This document shows, one piece after another, positions 31,844 to 39,663 of a stretch of 40,929 bases of DNA. Made by a program: the position numbers and the translations under genes. The stretch is from contig CAYTZS010000020.1 of assembly GCA_964442355.1 (NCBI GenBank), forward strand, positions 1 through 40,929, given 5' to 3'. This DNA comes from UBA6168 sp964442355 (GTDB lineage Bacteria; Bacteroidota; Bacteroidia; Chitinophagales; Saprospiraceae). Each line of letters opens with the position of its first letter. Position 1 is the first letter of the stretch. Below the pieces are notes generated by a model. That model was not told the origin of the DNA. It did not search any database and worked only from the letters and a program-made list of their open reading frames with translations.

Positions 31844-32227
31844 ATGTCAGACTGCACGAAAAACACCAACTATTCCCTTTTGAACGGCGGCGGCTTGCAA
31901 ATCCGCAGCATCAAATTCAGCAATGACAGGAAGGAAGTCCAGCTGGTCATGACAAGTGACGGCTCCCTTGAATGTACTCGTGACATTGATGATGTTGACT
32001 ACTTGGGTATTTCCATCGTGAACAATGTCTTGGTTTTTTCCGATGCAATCAATGGCCTGAGTACCGACTTGACAGTGGACGTCGCCGACAATCCACTCGT
32101 CACAATTCAGCCAGTGATTGGTGTGTTGAACATCATTGGGACTGATGATGTGACAAATGGTTTCTCAGTTCGGCAAATGAATGTTCGCTACGATTCAGGT
32201 ACCAATACAGTCCAATTTCAAGTATAG
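31844..32227 (+). CDS. Small beta-rich protein of unknown function
   Basis: 127 residues starting MSDCTKNTNYSLLNGGGL. No signal peptide, membrane helix or known motif is seen. The sequence is rich in beta-branched residues and Asp/Asn, with alternating strands (KEVQLVMTSDGSL, LGISIVNNVLVFSDAINGL, DLTVDVADNPLVTIQ, VRYDSGTNTVQFQV), suggesting a compact beta-sandwich. It is not recognised. It is isolated: a long leader lies in front and queG 176 bases behind, and its lower GC content differs from the neighbours. A real gene is likely because the frame is open, has a consensus promoter upstream and ends at a small hairpin. It could be an orphan or a recently acquired gene. Confidence 0.6.
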   Translation: MSDCTKNTNYSLLNGGGLQIRSIKFSNDRKEVQLVMTSDGSLECTRDIDDVDYLGISIVNNVLVFSDAINGLSTDLTVDVADNPLVTIQPVIGVLNIIGTDDVTNGFSVRQMNVRYDSGTNTVQFQV

Positions 32228-32228
32228 C

Positions 32229-32300
32229 ATCGCGTTAGCGATTTTGTCATACCCTGCATGATCCTTTTACCAAATGAATGGGGTGCCCAAATGGGCATCC
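32229..32300 (+). terminator. Two small hairpins after the 127-residue gene
   Basis: ATCGC-GTTA-GCGAT followed by TTT (32229-32245) starts two bases after the stop and resembles a weak intrinsic terminator. A second hairpin, GGGTGCCCA-AA-TGGGCATCC (32281-32300, 9-bp stem with one G-T pair), has no T run. One or both may end the transcript or protect its 3' end. Confidence 0.4.
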
Positions 32301-32403
32301 CAAATGCCGTTGACTTCAAATAGGCTAATCCTGCTCAGATTTTTAGCGGAAAAAGCTGACATTTGACCCATCTTTCAATATTTGAAGATTTCAACGCAAC
32401 AGC

Positions 32404-33348
32404 TTGGCAGCCAACGATTTGCATAAAAACACGGCATTGGTCAGGGCGGAAGCCCATCGCCTTGGTTTCGACTTCGTCGGCATTGCCAAGGCTGAGCCAA
32501 TGGACGAGGAGGCTAGGAGGCTAGAAGCTTGGCTCAACAAAGGCTTCCACGGCAAGCTGCAATACATGGCCAATCATTTTGACCTGCGCACTGACCCTAC
32601 CAAGCTTGTCCCCGGCGCAAAATCGGTCATCGTGCTGCTGCACAACTACTTTCCCAAAGAAAAACAGCTCGACCCCAAGGCTCCAAAACTCGCCCGCTAT
32701 GCCTACGGCGAAGACTACCACCATATTTTGAAACGGAAGCTTAAAGACCTGCTGCTTTTCATCCAAGAAAACATAGGCGAAGTGGATGGCCGCTGCTTTG
32801 TGGACTCGGCCCCAGTATTGGAAAGGGACTGGGCCAAACGGGCTGGGCTCGGCTGGACGGGCAAGAACACGCTGCTAATCCGGCCAGGTGCCGGCTCTTA
32901 TTTTTTCTTGGCAGAGCTAATCCTCGATTTGCCGCTGGTAGTAGATGACCCCATCCGTGACCACTGCGGCACCTGCCGCCGCTGCATTGAAGCCTGCCCC
33001 ACCGAGGCTATTTCACCTGAAGGATACCTATTGGATGCTTCCAAATGCATCAGTTACTTGACCATTGAACTGAGGGAGCAAATCCCTGAGGAGTTTGCCG
33101 GGAAGATGGCGGGCTGGGCTTTTGGCTGTGACATTTGCCAAGAGGTTTGCCCTTGGAACCGTTTTGCGAAGCCGCATCATGAGCCAAGTTTTGAGCCACA
33201 CCCAGATTTGATGGGCATGACGGCAGAGGAGTGGCACGAAATAACGGCTGATGTGTTTGGGAAAATCTTCAAAAAATCAGCCGTGAAAAGGACGAAGTTC
33301 GAGGGGCTGCAGCGGAACTTGCAGTTTCTGAAAACTGGTGTAGAATAG
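32404..33348 (+). CDS. queG: Epoxyqueuosine reductase QueG, TTG start
   Basis: 314 residues. QueG reduces epoxyqueuosine to queuosine in tRNA, using cobalamin and two [4Fe-4S] clusters. Both ferredoxin-type motifs are intact (CGTCRRCIEACP and CDICQEVCPWN). So are the N-terminal DUF1730 region (FDFVGIAKAEPMDEEARRLE, RTDPTKLVPGAKSVI) and the cobalamin-binding WTGKNTLLI region after KRAGLGW. No ATG exists between an in-frame TGA at 32383 and the conserved N-terminus, so translation probably starts at TTG 32404 (LAANDLHKNTALVRAEA). It has no partner gene next to it. Confidence 0.95.
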   Translation: MAANDLHKNTALVRAEAHRLGFDFVGIAKAEPMDEEARRLEAWLNKGFHGKLQYMANHFDLRTDPTKLVPGAKSVIVLLHNYFPKEKQLDPKAPKLARYAYGEDYHHILKRKLKDLLLFIQENIGEVDGRCFVDSAPVLERDWAKRAGLGWTGKNTLLIRPGAGSYFFLAELILDLPLVVDDPIRDHCGTCRRCIEACPTEAISPEGYLLDASKCISYLTIELREQIPEEFAGKMAGWAFGCDICQEVCPWNRFAKPHHEPSFEPHPDLMGMTAEEWHEITADVFGKIFKKSAVKRTKFEGLQRNLQFLKTGVE

Positions 33349-33467
33349 GAGGGCAACAAAAAAACTACAATACGCTATTTTTGTGGCAAGCAAATGGACT
33401 GAAAATTTGGCTGAATCCACTGTTTTTTGTCACATTGTTTCAAACCTTCGTGCCCGAAAAGCATTTG

Positions 33468-33475
33468 TAGCTTTG
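33468..33475 (+). promoter_or_regulatory. -7 box TAGCTTTG for the SGNH esterase
   Basis: A perfect TAnnTTTG match 64 bases before the ATG at 33540. The upstream -33 element is weak (no TTTG at 18-21 bases). Confidence 0.45.
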
Positions 33476-33539
33476 GGCAATTGACTGCAAATTATCCTTT
33501 CATTTTGTCTAGCATCTTTTCACAACTAGTTGTCAAAAC

Positions 33540-34235
33540 ATGATTCTTCGTTTTTGCTGTATTTCTGTTTTTTGTTTGACCTTATTTGCTTGTGGTTCAC
33601 CTGAAAAAAATACTGACGAGCCAACTGCCGCCGAGCCCTCTGCTCAAGCAGAAGCATCAACGGCCGAGGCCAACAAGAAGACCATCGTTTTTTTCGGGAA
33701 CAGCATCACCGCTGGTTACGGATTGGCCAATGTCTCCTCTGGCTACGTTTCGCTCATCCAACAGCGCCTCGATTCGCTCGGGCTGCCCTACCAAACCGTG
33801 AACGCTGGACTCAGCGGCGAAACCTCTGCCGGCGGCAACGAACGGGTAGATTGGGTTATCAAAAAGCCGGTGGACATCTTTGTGCTGGAGCTTGGCGGCA
33901 ACGATGCATTGCGTGGCTTGCAGCCCGATGAGACCTATAAAAACTTGAGTTCTATCATTGAAAAAGTGAAAACAAAGTACCCTTCGGCAAAGGTCGTACT
34001 GGCAGGGATGCAGGCCCCGCCAAACATGGGCCAAACATACACCAAACAGTTTCGGGAGATGTACACCCGGCTGGCCAAAGCACACGATACGGCGCTCATT
34101 CCGTTCATACTTGAGGGGGTTGGTGGCATCCCTGAATTGAACCAAGGTGACCGCATCCACCCCAATGAGCAGGGGCAGGTCATCATGCGGGAGACGGTGT
34201 GGAAAGTGCTAGGCCCTTTGGTTGGTGCAAGGTAG
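33540..34235 (+). CDS. SGNH-hydrolase esterase lipoprotein (TesA/arylesterase-like)
   Basis: 231 residues. The signal peptide ends LTLFAC (C18), so it is a lipoprotein, followed by a Glu/Ala-rich linker. The SGNH core has block I FFGNSITAGYGL with nucleophile S55 (the usual GDS is GNS here), block III GGNDALRG (N121), and block V DRIHPNEQG with D204 and H207. It should hydrolyse ester or thioester bonds in lipids or acylated glycans at the outer face of an envelope membrane. Homologues include TesA (thioesterase I/lysophospholipase L1). It is convergent with ppk1, with only 15 bases between stops and no hairpin. Confidence 0.9.
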   Translation: MILRFCCISVFCLTLFACGSPEKNTDEPTAAEPSAQAEASTAEANKKTIVFFGNSITAGYGLANVSSGYVSLIQQRLDSLGLPYQTVNAGLSGETSAGGNERVDWVIKKPVDIFVLELGGNDALRGLQPDETYKNLSSIIEKVKTKYPSAKVVLAGMQAPPNMGQTYTKQFREMYTRLAKAHDTALIPFILEGVGGIPELNQGDRIHPNEQGQVIMRETVWKVLGPLVGAR

Positions 34236-34250
34236 CGCCCCGTTCATCAA

Positions 34251-36350
34251 TCAAGCTGGGTCTTCAATCATACCATTCAGCAATTGCTTAAAGTATCGGT
34301 AAGTCTCCACTTGCGACTGAATTTTTTTCCCTTCACTGTTGCGGTAAGTGTTCGTGTTGTCACGGTCAATGATGCGTGCCTTTGTATTGTCCTTCCATTG
34401 GATGGAAATCACGTCCCTGATTTGCCGCTTTACGGCCTCGTCATACACTGGGAATACCGTTTCCACCCGCCAACTGAGGTTTCGGGTCATCAGGTCGGCA
34501 CTGGCTAGGTAAATCTCTTCTTGTCCAAGGTTGTGGAAGATAAACACCCGTGCATGCTCCAGGTATCGGTCAACAATGCTGATGATTTTGATGTTGTCGC
34601 TCACTCCCGGCAATTCGGGCACTACGGAGCATATTCCCCTGATTATCAACCGGATGGGGACGCCAGCTTGACTCGCTTGGTAGAGCTTTGCGATCATTTT
34701 TTCGTCCTGAATGCTGTTGAGCTTGAGGGCAATGCCACTTGGCCTGCCCATGCGGGCATTGGCGATTTCCCGGTCGATTAGCTGCTCGATTTTTTCCCGC
34801 ATCTCAAACTGCCCTACCAGCAAATGCCGGAACGGTTCGGTGGGTTTTTCACCAGTTTCCAGGAAATGAAACAGCCTAGACACCTCGCTGGTGAGCCTTG
34901 GTTCTGTTGTGAACAAGCTGAAATCGCTGTAAATCTTGGCCGTGTCTTCGTGGAAATTTCCGGTACTGAGGTAGGTGTAAGTCTGCAAGCCATCACCTTC
35001 CCGCCGTTCGACTTGCGCCAGTTTTGAGTGAACCTTGACACCTGGCAGGCTCCAAGCCACGTTCACGCCAGCTGCTGTCAGGCGCTCGCCCCAGTTGAGG
35101 TTGGCCTCCTCGTCGAAGCGGGCTTTCACCTCGATAAACACGAAAACCTCTTTGCCATTTTCCACGGCCTCCATCAGCGCCTCCATGATGCGGCTTTGTT
35201 TTGCCACACGGTATTGCGTGATTTTTATTTTCGTAACGGCAGGGTCGAACGCTGCTTTTTCAAAAAAAGCAACTACGGGGTCATAGGAATGGTACGGAAA
35301 AGCAAGCATATGGTCTTTGCCCCGGAGGGCATCGAAGAAATCGGGAGCATTCTGCAATGGGCGATAAGGAAGGGGCGGTTGAGGCACGTTTTTCAGTTCT
35401 GCCAAGCCAAAGTCTGGGAATTTGAAGAAGTCGAAATTGTTGTGGTAGCGGCCTTCCACCAACAGGTCTGATTTCTTTAGGTCAAACGATTCTACCAGAA
35501 AATCCAACAGTTCCAGTGGCATTTCACGGTCGTAAACAAAACGGCTGGCTGGGCCTACGTGGCGCTTGACGAGGCTGGTGCGTATCTTGGTCAACAGGTC
35601 GCCTGTGAACTCGTCGTCAATGTACAGCTCGGCGTCACGGGTGAGCTTGATGGAGTAGGTGTCCACGATGTCGTAGCCGGGAAACATGTCACCGAGGCAG
35701 TGCCGCACGATGTCGTCGAGCATAATCAGCTCCCGGCGGCCATTGAGCGAGGGCAGTTGGATGAAACGGGGCAGGTGGTCGCTCGGCACCTTCACGATGG
35801 CGTACTGGGTGGTGTGGTCGTCCTTGTCCTCCATGTGTACCATCAGGTACAGCGAGGCATTGTTGAGGAACGGCCTGATTTTGCCTTTGAGCAACAAAAC
35901 CGGTTGCACGAAGGGCAGCATGTACTCGTCGAAATATTGCTCCACGAACTGTCGCTGTTTCTCCCCAAGTTGCAGCCTGCGGCGCAAAAAGATGCGGTGC
36001 TTGCCCAGTTCTGGTACGATTTGCCGCTCGAATATCTCGCTGAACTCCTGCTGCTGCTCGTTCACGATTTGCTTAATCTGCTTCAAAATCGCTTTGGGGT
36101 TGTAGTCAAAAACTTGGCGTGTTTTCTTGCCTACCCGCATCAGGTTGCGGTGGTTGGCCACCCGTACTCGGAAGAATTCGTCGAGGTTGGATGAGTAAAT
36201 GGCGAGAAATTTCAGGCGCTCCAGCAGCGGCACAGTTGGGTCTTTGGCTTCTTGCAAGACCCGGTAGTTGAACGAAAGCCAACTGATGTCCCGGTGCAGG
36301 AACGGATAGTTTTCGGTGTCCACATTTGGCGATTCGACGGCTGCTGTCAT
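34251..36350 (-). CDS. ppk1: Polyphosphate kinase 1
   Basis: 699 residues, a full-length PPK1. It makes inorganic polyphosphate from ATP, and the reverse, at the inner face of the membrane or in granules. Family landmarks are HRDISWLSFNYRVLQEA at the N-terminus, SSNLDEFFRVRVA, FPYHSYDPVVAFFEKAA, KITQYRVAKQSRI, and the catalytic histidine regions GVKVHSKLAQVERRE and STGNFHEDTAKIYSDFSLFT. A phospholipase-D-like C-terminal domain (RGICSVVPELPGVSDNI, SADLMTRNLSWRVE) completes it. No exopolyphosphatase or pho gene lies beside it. The ATG at 36350 is the first of the conserved frame; its promoter must be in 36351-36500. Confidence 0.97.
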   Translation of the reverse strand: MTAAVESPNVDTENYPFLHRDISWLSFNYRVLQEAKDPTVPLLERLKFLAIYSSNLDEFFRVRVANHRNLMRVGKKTRQVFDYNPKAILKQIKQIVNEQQQEFSEIFERQIVPELGKHRIFLRRRLQLGEKQRQFVEQYFDEYMLPFVQPVLLLKGKIRPFLNNASLYLMVHMEDKDDHTTQYAIVKVPSDHLPRFIQLPSLNGRRELIMLDDIVRHCLGDMFPGYDIVDTYSIKLTRDAELYIDDEFTGDLLTKIRTSLVKRHVGPASRFVYDREMPLELLDFLVESFDLKKSDLLVEGRYHNNFDFFKFPDFGLAELKNVPQPPLPYRPLQNAPDFFDALRGKDHMLAFPYHSYDPVVAFFEKAAFDPAVTKIKITQYRVAKQSRIMEALMEAVENGKEVFVFIEVKARFDEEANLNWGERLTAAGVNVAWSLPGVKVHSKLAQVERREGDGLQTYTYLSTGNFHEDTAKIYSDFSLFTTEPRLTSEVSRLFHFLETGEKPTEPFRHLLVGQFEMREKIEQLIDREIANARMGRPSGIALKLNSIQDEKMIAKLYQASQAGVPIRLIIRGICSVVPELPGVSDNIKIISIVDRYLEHARVFIFHNLGQEEIYLASADLMTRNLSWRVETVFPVYDEAVKRQIRDVISIQWKDNTKARIIDRDNTNTYRNSEGKKIQSQVETYRYFKQLLNGMIEDPA

Positions 36351-36498
36351 GATGTTTGGTGCAGTATTTTGAGAAAATTTAGCGGCTAAAATAGCAAGAT
36401 TCGGAGGGCATGGAAATGGAAGGCAATCTTTGCACCGAAATTTAACAGTACGTTGAAAACAGAGAACTCAAAAAAGGAAAAAAGGCCGGACTGTGTTA

Positions 36499-36523
36499 AT
36501 TCTCAATTTTCCATTCTCCATTA
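36499..36523. repeat. Single family A arm at the DUF72 stop
   Basis: Words AATTCTCAATTTTCCATTCTCC run into the stop codon of the DUF72 gene (36521-36523, minus strand). No complementary arm follows, so this is a half element. The junction sequence (TAA then TGGAGAATGG in gene sense) is the same as at the carbonic anhydrase stop. Confidence 0.75.
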
Positions 36524-37438
36524 AAACAAGGTCATCTGCTGCCCCTCCGGTTCATTCCCGCCAAGCTTCGGCCCCCTCGACATTACGCCCGTCACGCCCT
36601 TTGTTTTTTCAAAAAACGCTGCTGCGAGGTCGGGTGCCAACAGGTTGTCAGGCTCGTGGGTAAAAAAGTAACATTCGTTCAAACCCCTTGAAAACCAGTC
36701 GGATAGTCGGGCAGCCCAGTCGTCGAGGCGGGTGAAGTCGGTGGGGTGCAGGTCGTTCCCGACAAATCGGACAAGCACCTTGTCGGTGGTGAGGCGCATG
36801 TGCGCAACGTCCCGTCGGCCCGCCACATCGGTGATGACGGTGCTGACGCCGTATTTTTCCAGCAGGTCAAACAACAGGTTGGAATTGGCAGGACTGCTGA
36901 ACCAACTTGCATGCCGCACCTCCACGGCCAGTGGCAAGGTGAACTGTTTCAAAAAAGCCTCCAGTACCGCAATCCGCTCCACACCGAAATAAGGCGGCAG
37001 TTGTATGAAACAGGGGCCGAGCTTGCTGCCCAGTCCGGTCATTGCTTCGCAAAACCGTTGGATAAGGTCGCCGCCCGTGCCGAGGTCGGCAGCATGGCTG
37101 ATGCTTTGCAGCACCTTCGGGCAAAAGCGGAAATCGTTGGCGGCCTCGTCGTGCCAGTGTTGCACCGTGAACGGGTCGGGGATGCGGTAGTGCGTCGTAT
37201 TCAGCTCGATGGTGTTGAACTGACGGGTGTAGTGTCGCAGGTATTCAGGCGTTTTGGTGCCTTTTGGGTAAATCTTGCCGACCCATTCCTTCACGCTCCA
37301 GCCCGTGGCGCCGATGTAGAGCGATTTACGATTTGTGATTGCCGATTTACGATTGGAAAAGACAGTAACATTGCCCGGCGGGTCGGGAGAGAGGCGGAAG
37401 TCAACTTTTGAGACGTCGGGCAGTTTGCCGAATTCCAT
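36521..37438 (-). CDS. DUF72 (YecE-like) protein with inserted repeat in the N-terminal linker
   Basis: 305 residues. The DUF72 TIM-barrel starts at LYIGATGWSVKEWVGKIYPKG (residue 40) and contains FNTIELNTTHYRIP, FRFCPKVLQSISH, GPCFIQLPPYF, LAVEVRHASWF and a C-terminal ECYFFTHEPDNLLAPDLA. The family is common and uncharacterised (possibly a glycosidase- or nuclease-like fold). The N-terminal 27 residues (MEFGKLPDVSKVDFRL and following) also look family-typical. Between them residues about 28-39 (NRKSAITNRKS) are coded by a repeat element, in frame. The stop codon is again at a repeat. It is divergent from the small secreted protein at 37565. Confidence 0.88.
   Translation of the reverse strand: MEFGKLPDVSKVDFRLSPDPPGNVTVFSNRKSAITNRKSLYIGATGWSVKEWVGKIYPKGTKTPEYLRHYTRQFNTIELNTTHYRIPDPFTVQHWHDEAANDFRFCPKVLQSISHAADLGTGGDLIQRFCEAMTGLGSKLGPCFIQLPPYFGVERIAVLEAFLKQFTLPLAVEVRHASWFSSPANSNLLFDLLEKYGVSTVITDVAGRRDVAHMRLTTDKVLVRFVGNDLHPTDFTRLDDWAARLSDWFSRGLNECYFFTHEPDNLLAPDLAAAFFEKTKGVTGVMSRGPKLGGNEPEGQQMTLF
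37321..37356. repeat. CGATTTACGATT word array inserted in frame in the DUF72 gene
   Basis: 36 bases: CGATTTACGATTTGTGATTG, CCGATTTACGATTGG. Two copies of CGATTTACGATT with a diverged middle copy. In the gene's sense strand it has no stop. It lies in the linker between the N-terminal segment and the barrel. Confidence 0.75.
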
Positions 37439-37508
37439 TGCTTGGGAATTTTTGTTGCCGCAAAGAACTTCAAAATCGGTAGTATTTTCAACTCACCCCA
37501 ATTAGCGG

Positions 37509-37516
37509 TATATTTG
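37509..37516 (+). promoter_or_regulatory. -7 box TATATTTG for the small secreted protein
   Basis: A perfect TAnnTTTG match 48 bases before the ATG at 37565. A TTTTC lies about 18 bases upstream but no clear TTTG. Confidence 0.45.
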
Positions 37517-37564
37517 GCAGGCTCAAAGGCGGATTGCCCTATTTTTTCATCAAAAACTTTGAAC

Positions 37565-37930
37565 ATGAAGGCATTTTTTACCCTCGGTTTTCTCCTCTTG
37601 GCTGCTTCGTCCATTTTTGCGCAGCAGAACAAATGGATGAAGGACGAGAAAAACATCCTCACCGTCACCATCACCAAAGATGCCACCAAGGCCGAGCTGA
37701 TGGACTTGAAAAAACAGCTTTTGGATACCTACCAAATCAAGTTTGATTGCCCGCAAATGGAGTTCAAGAAGAATGGAAAACAGCTGAGATACCTCAGTTT
37801 GAGGGTCGAGATGCCAACTGGTGAAGTCGGTACAGTCAGCACGACCTTCATCAAGCCAGGCCAAGTTATCGGCTTCCACTTCGACCGAAACGAGGAGGCT
37901 TACGATGTGTTCGGGGTGTGGACGAAGTAG
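37565..37930 (+). CDS. Small exported protein of unknown function
   Basis: 121 residues. A signal peptide (MKAFFTLGFLLLAASSIFAQ) is followed by a mature part with a beta-alpha-beta look: NILTVTITKDATKAELMDLKK, then LLDTYQIKFDCPQMEFKKNGK, YLSLRVEMPTGEVGTVS and IGFHFDRNEEAYDVFGVW. The spacing resembles small ferredoxin-like periplasmic domains seen next to M56/BlaR1-type peptidases, but there is no such neighbour. Not assigned. The start at 37565 begins the signal peptide and is supported by the -7 box. The frame can be extended upstream to 37442, but that would bury the signal. Confidence 0.75.
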   Translation: MKAFFTLGFLLLAASSIFAQQNKWMKDEKNILTVTITKDATKAELMDLKKQLLDTYQIKFDCPQMEFKKNGKQLRYLSLRVEMPTGEVGTVSTTFIKPGQVIGFHFDRNEEAYDVFGVWTK

Positions 37931-38023
37931 CGGGTGAGAGCGGTTAAAATGTGAGTGTTCCAATGTCCATCCGCTCAGGCTATCACGTCCTCAACCGCCA
38001 ATAAATGCGCTAGAAAATTAGGA

Positions 38024-38617
38024 ATGCATGAAAAATTCGAGGCACTCATCGAAGGCTACCTCGCCGATGATTATGCTACTTGTGAGGACTTTTTTGACGA
38101 AAAATTAATTGCAGCCCTGCGGAAAAACTTATTGAAAGGCCATGCCGACGGCATCATGCATCGAGCAGGTGTTGGTAAACAGGCCAGTTTTCAGCAGAAC
38201 CAAAAAGTGCGGGGTGACGTGATTTCGTGGATTGAAAACGACTCGATTGAACCGTCCGAACTTGGGTTCATGCGAATTGTTGAGGCTTTTTACCGCCACC
38301 TCAACCAAACCTGCTACACGGGCATCAATGGCTGTGAATTTCACAATGCCCTTTACGAGACGGGCAGCTTTTACAAGCGGCATCTCGACCAATTCAAGCA
38401 GGATTCCAATCGGCAATTTTCGTTGGTCACCTACCTCAACGAAGAATGGATGGATACGGACGGCGGTGAGTTGGTGCTGTATCTCAGTGGTGAAGTGAAA
38501 ATCATCCAGCCGCAGGGTGGGCGGGTCGTTTTTTTCAAGGCAGATAAAATCGAGCACGAAGTTCGACCCGCAAGCCGGGAACGGATGAGTATTGCGGGGT
38601 GGCTTTTGAGAGAATAA
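38024..38617 (+). CDS. 2-oxoglutarate/Fe(II)-dependent dioxygenase (prolyl-hydroxylase-like)
   Basis: 197 residues with a C-terminal double-stranded beta-helix. Iron ligands are H120 and D122 in FYKRHLDQF and H178 in ADKIEHEVRP. The 2OG-binding arginine is R187 in RERMSIAGW. The family signature YLNEEWMDTDGGELVLY lies between them. This fits the P4HA/SM-20-like 2OG-FeII_Oxy_3 group, which hydroxylates protein prolines or similar sites, in bacteria including EF-Tu. The substrate here is unknown. The ATG at 38024 has GGA just before it and is preferred over a GTG at 37955 because the extra 23 residues look random. Its TAA stop overlaps the left arm of a hairpin shared with rsgA. Confidence 0.92.
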   Translation: MHEKFEALIEGYLADDYATCEDFFDEKLIAALRKNLLKGHADGIMHRAGVGKQASFQQNQKVRGDVISWIENDSIEPSELGFMRIVEAFYRHLNQTCYTGINGCEFHNALYETGSFYKRHLDQFKQDSNRQFSLVTYLNEEWMDTDGGELVLYLSGEVKIIQPQGGRVVFFKADKIEHEVRPASRERMSIAGWLLRE

Positions 38618-38708
38618 TTGTGTTTGGGTATTTATGTGTCTATGTGTTTGATAGGGAGTTGTATTGAATTTCAACTTTTGCAGTTTTTACAAATACATAA
38701 ACACAATT
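38616..38708. repeat. Imperfect hairpin of TGTGTTT/ATGTG words
   Basis: The left arm 38616-38650 (AATTGTGTTTGGGTATTTAT, GTGTCTATGTGTTTG) is partly complementary to the right arm 38690-38708 (CAAATACATAAACACAATT). It fills the convergent gap between the oxygenase and rsgA and overlaps the oxygenase stop. Word family G, again unlike the others. Confidence 0.75.
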
Positions 38709-38718
38709 CCTCGCCCGT

Positions 38719-39663
38719 TCACATCTCGTGTATCTCCCAAGCGTTTTGGTTCTCCACATCGTCCAAGATGGTGAGGTAGTTCATGTAGCGCAGGGGGCTT
38801 ATCTCGCCATTTTCGACGGCCTCCTTCACGGCGCACTTGGGTTCGTTGCGGTGCAGGCACTGCCCTCCGAAGCGGCAGTCAGCCGATTTTTCAAAAATCT
38901 CCCGAAAGTTGTGGGCCACATCCAGCGGTGATAAGTTGTTGAAAGCCAGCATCTTAATGCCCGGTGTGTCAATGATGGAGCCGCCAAAGCTGAGGGGAAA
39001 CATCTCGGCGAAAGTGGTAGTGTGCTGGCCCTTGCCGGAGTAGTCGGAGAGGTCGCCCGTGCGCAGCTCCAGGGTAGGTTCGACGGCGTTGACGAGGGTG
39101 CTTTTGCCCACGCCCGACTGCCCGCTGATGAGCGTGGTTTTGTCACGTAGCAGTGCCCGGAGGGCATCCAAGCCATCGCCCGTTTGTGCCGAAACGAGCA
39201 ACACGAGGTAGTCAATCCCTTCGTAAAGTTCTTTCAGGATTTGGAAAGTTTCCAGAGCCTCGTCGTCGTAGAGGTCGGCCTTGTTGAAGACGATGCAAGT
39301 GGGGATGTTGTACGGCTCGGTCATGAGCAGGAATCGGTCAATGAAGCCCTGTTTCAGGTTTGGCTCAACGATGGTGGTGATGAGCACCGCTTGGTTCACG
39401 TTGGCGGCCAGTAGGTGGAGGTCGTGCTTGCGGCGGGGCGACTGCCGAACCACGTAGTTTCGACGGGGCATCACTTCTTTGATGAGTCCCCGGCCTTCTT
39501 CTTCGAATTCTACCTGCACCTCATCGCCAACGGCAACGGGGTTGGTGGTTTTCAGACCGCCAAGGCGCAGCTTGCCCACGATGCGGCAGTCTTGCACGTC
39601 ACCATTTTCCATGCGCACTTGGTACCAGCTGCCAGTGGATTTTATTACGATTCCTTTCTTCAA
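38719..39663 (-). CDS. rsgA: Ribosome small-subunit-dependent GTPase RsgA, TTG start
   Basis: 314 residues, a late 30S assembly GTPase. It has an N-terminal OB fold (KSTGSWYQVRMENGDVQDCR) and a circularly permuted GTPase with G4 NKAD (127-130) before G1 GQSGVGKST (181-189), switch region GKGQHTTT and G3 DTPG (232-235). A zinc domain with C263, C269, H271 and C277 (CRFGGQCLHRNEPKC) ends it. No ATG precedes the conserved N-terminus: an in-frame TAG lies ten codons upstream, so TTG at 39663 (LKKGIVIKSTG) is the probable start. A perfect -7 box lies about 70 bases upstream on this strand. Confidence 0.97.
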   Translation of the reverse strand: MKKGIVIKSTGSWYQVRMENGDVQDCRIVGKLRLGGLKTTNPVAVGDEVQVEFEEEGRGLIKEVMPRRNYVVRQSPRRKHDLHLLAANVNQAVLITTIVEPNLKQGFIDRFLLMTEPYNIPTCIVFNKADLYDDEALETFQILKELYEGIDYLVLLVSAQTGDGLDALRALLRDKTTLISGQSGVGKSTLVNAVEPTLELRTGDLSDYSGKGQHTTTFAEMFPLSFGGSIIDTPGIKMLAFNNLSPLDVAHNFREIFEKSADCRFGGQCLHRNEPKCAVKEAVENGEISPLRYMNYLTILDDVENQNAWEIHEM

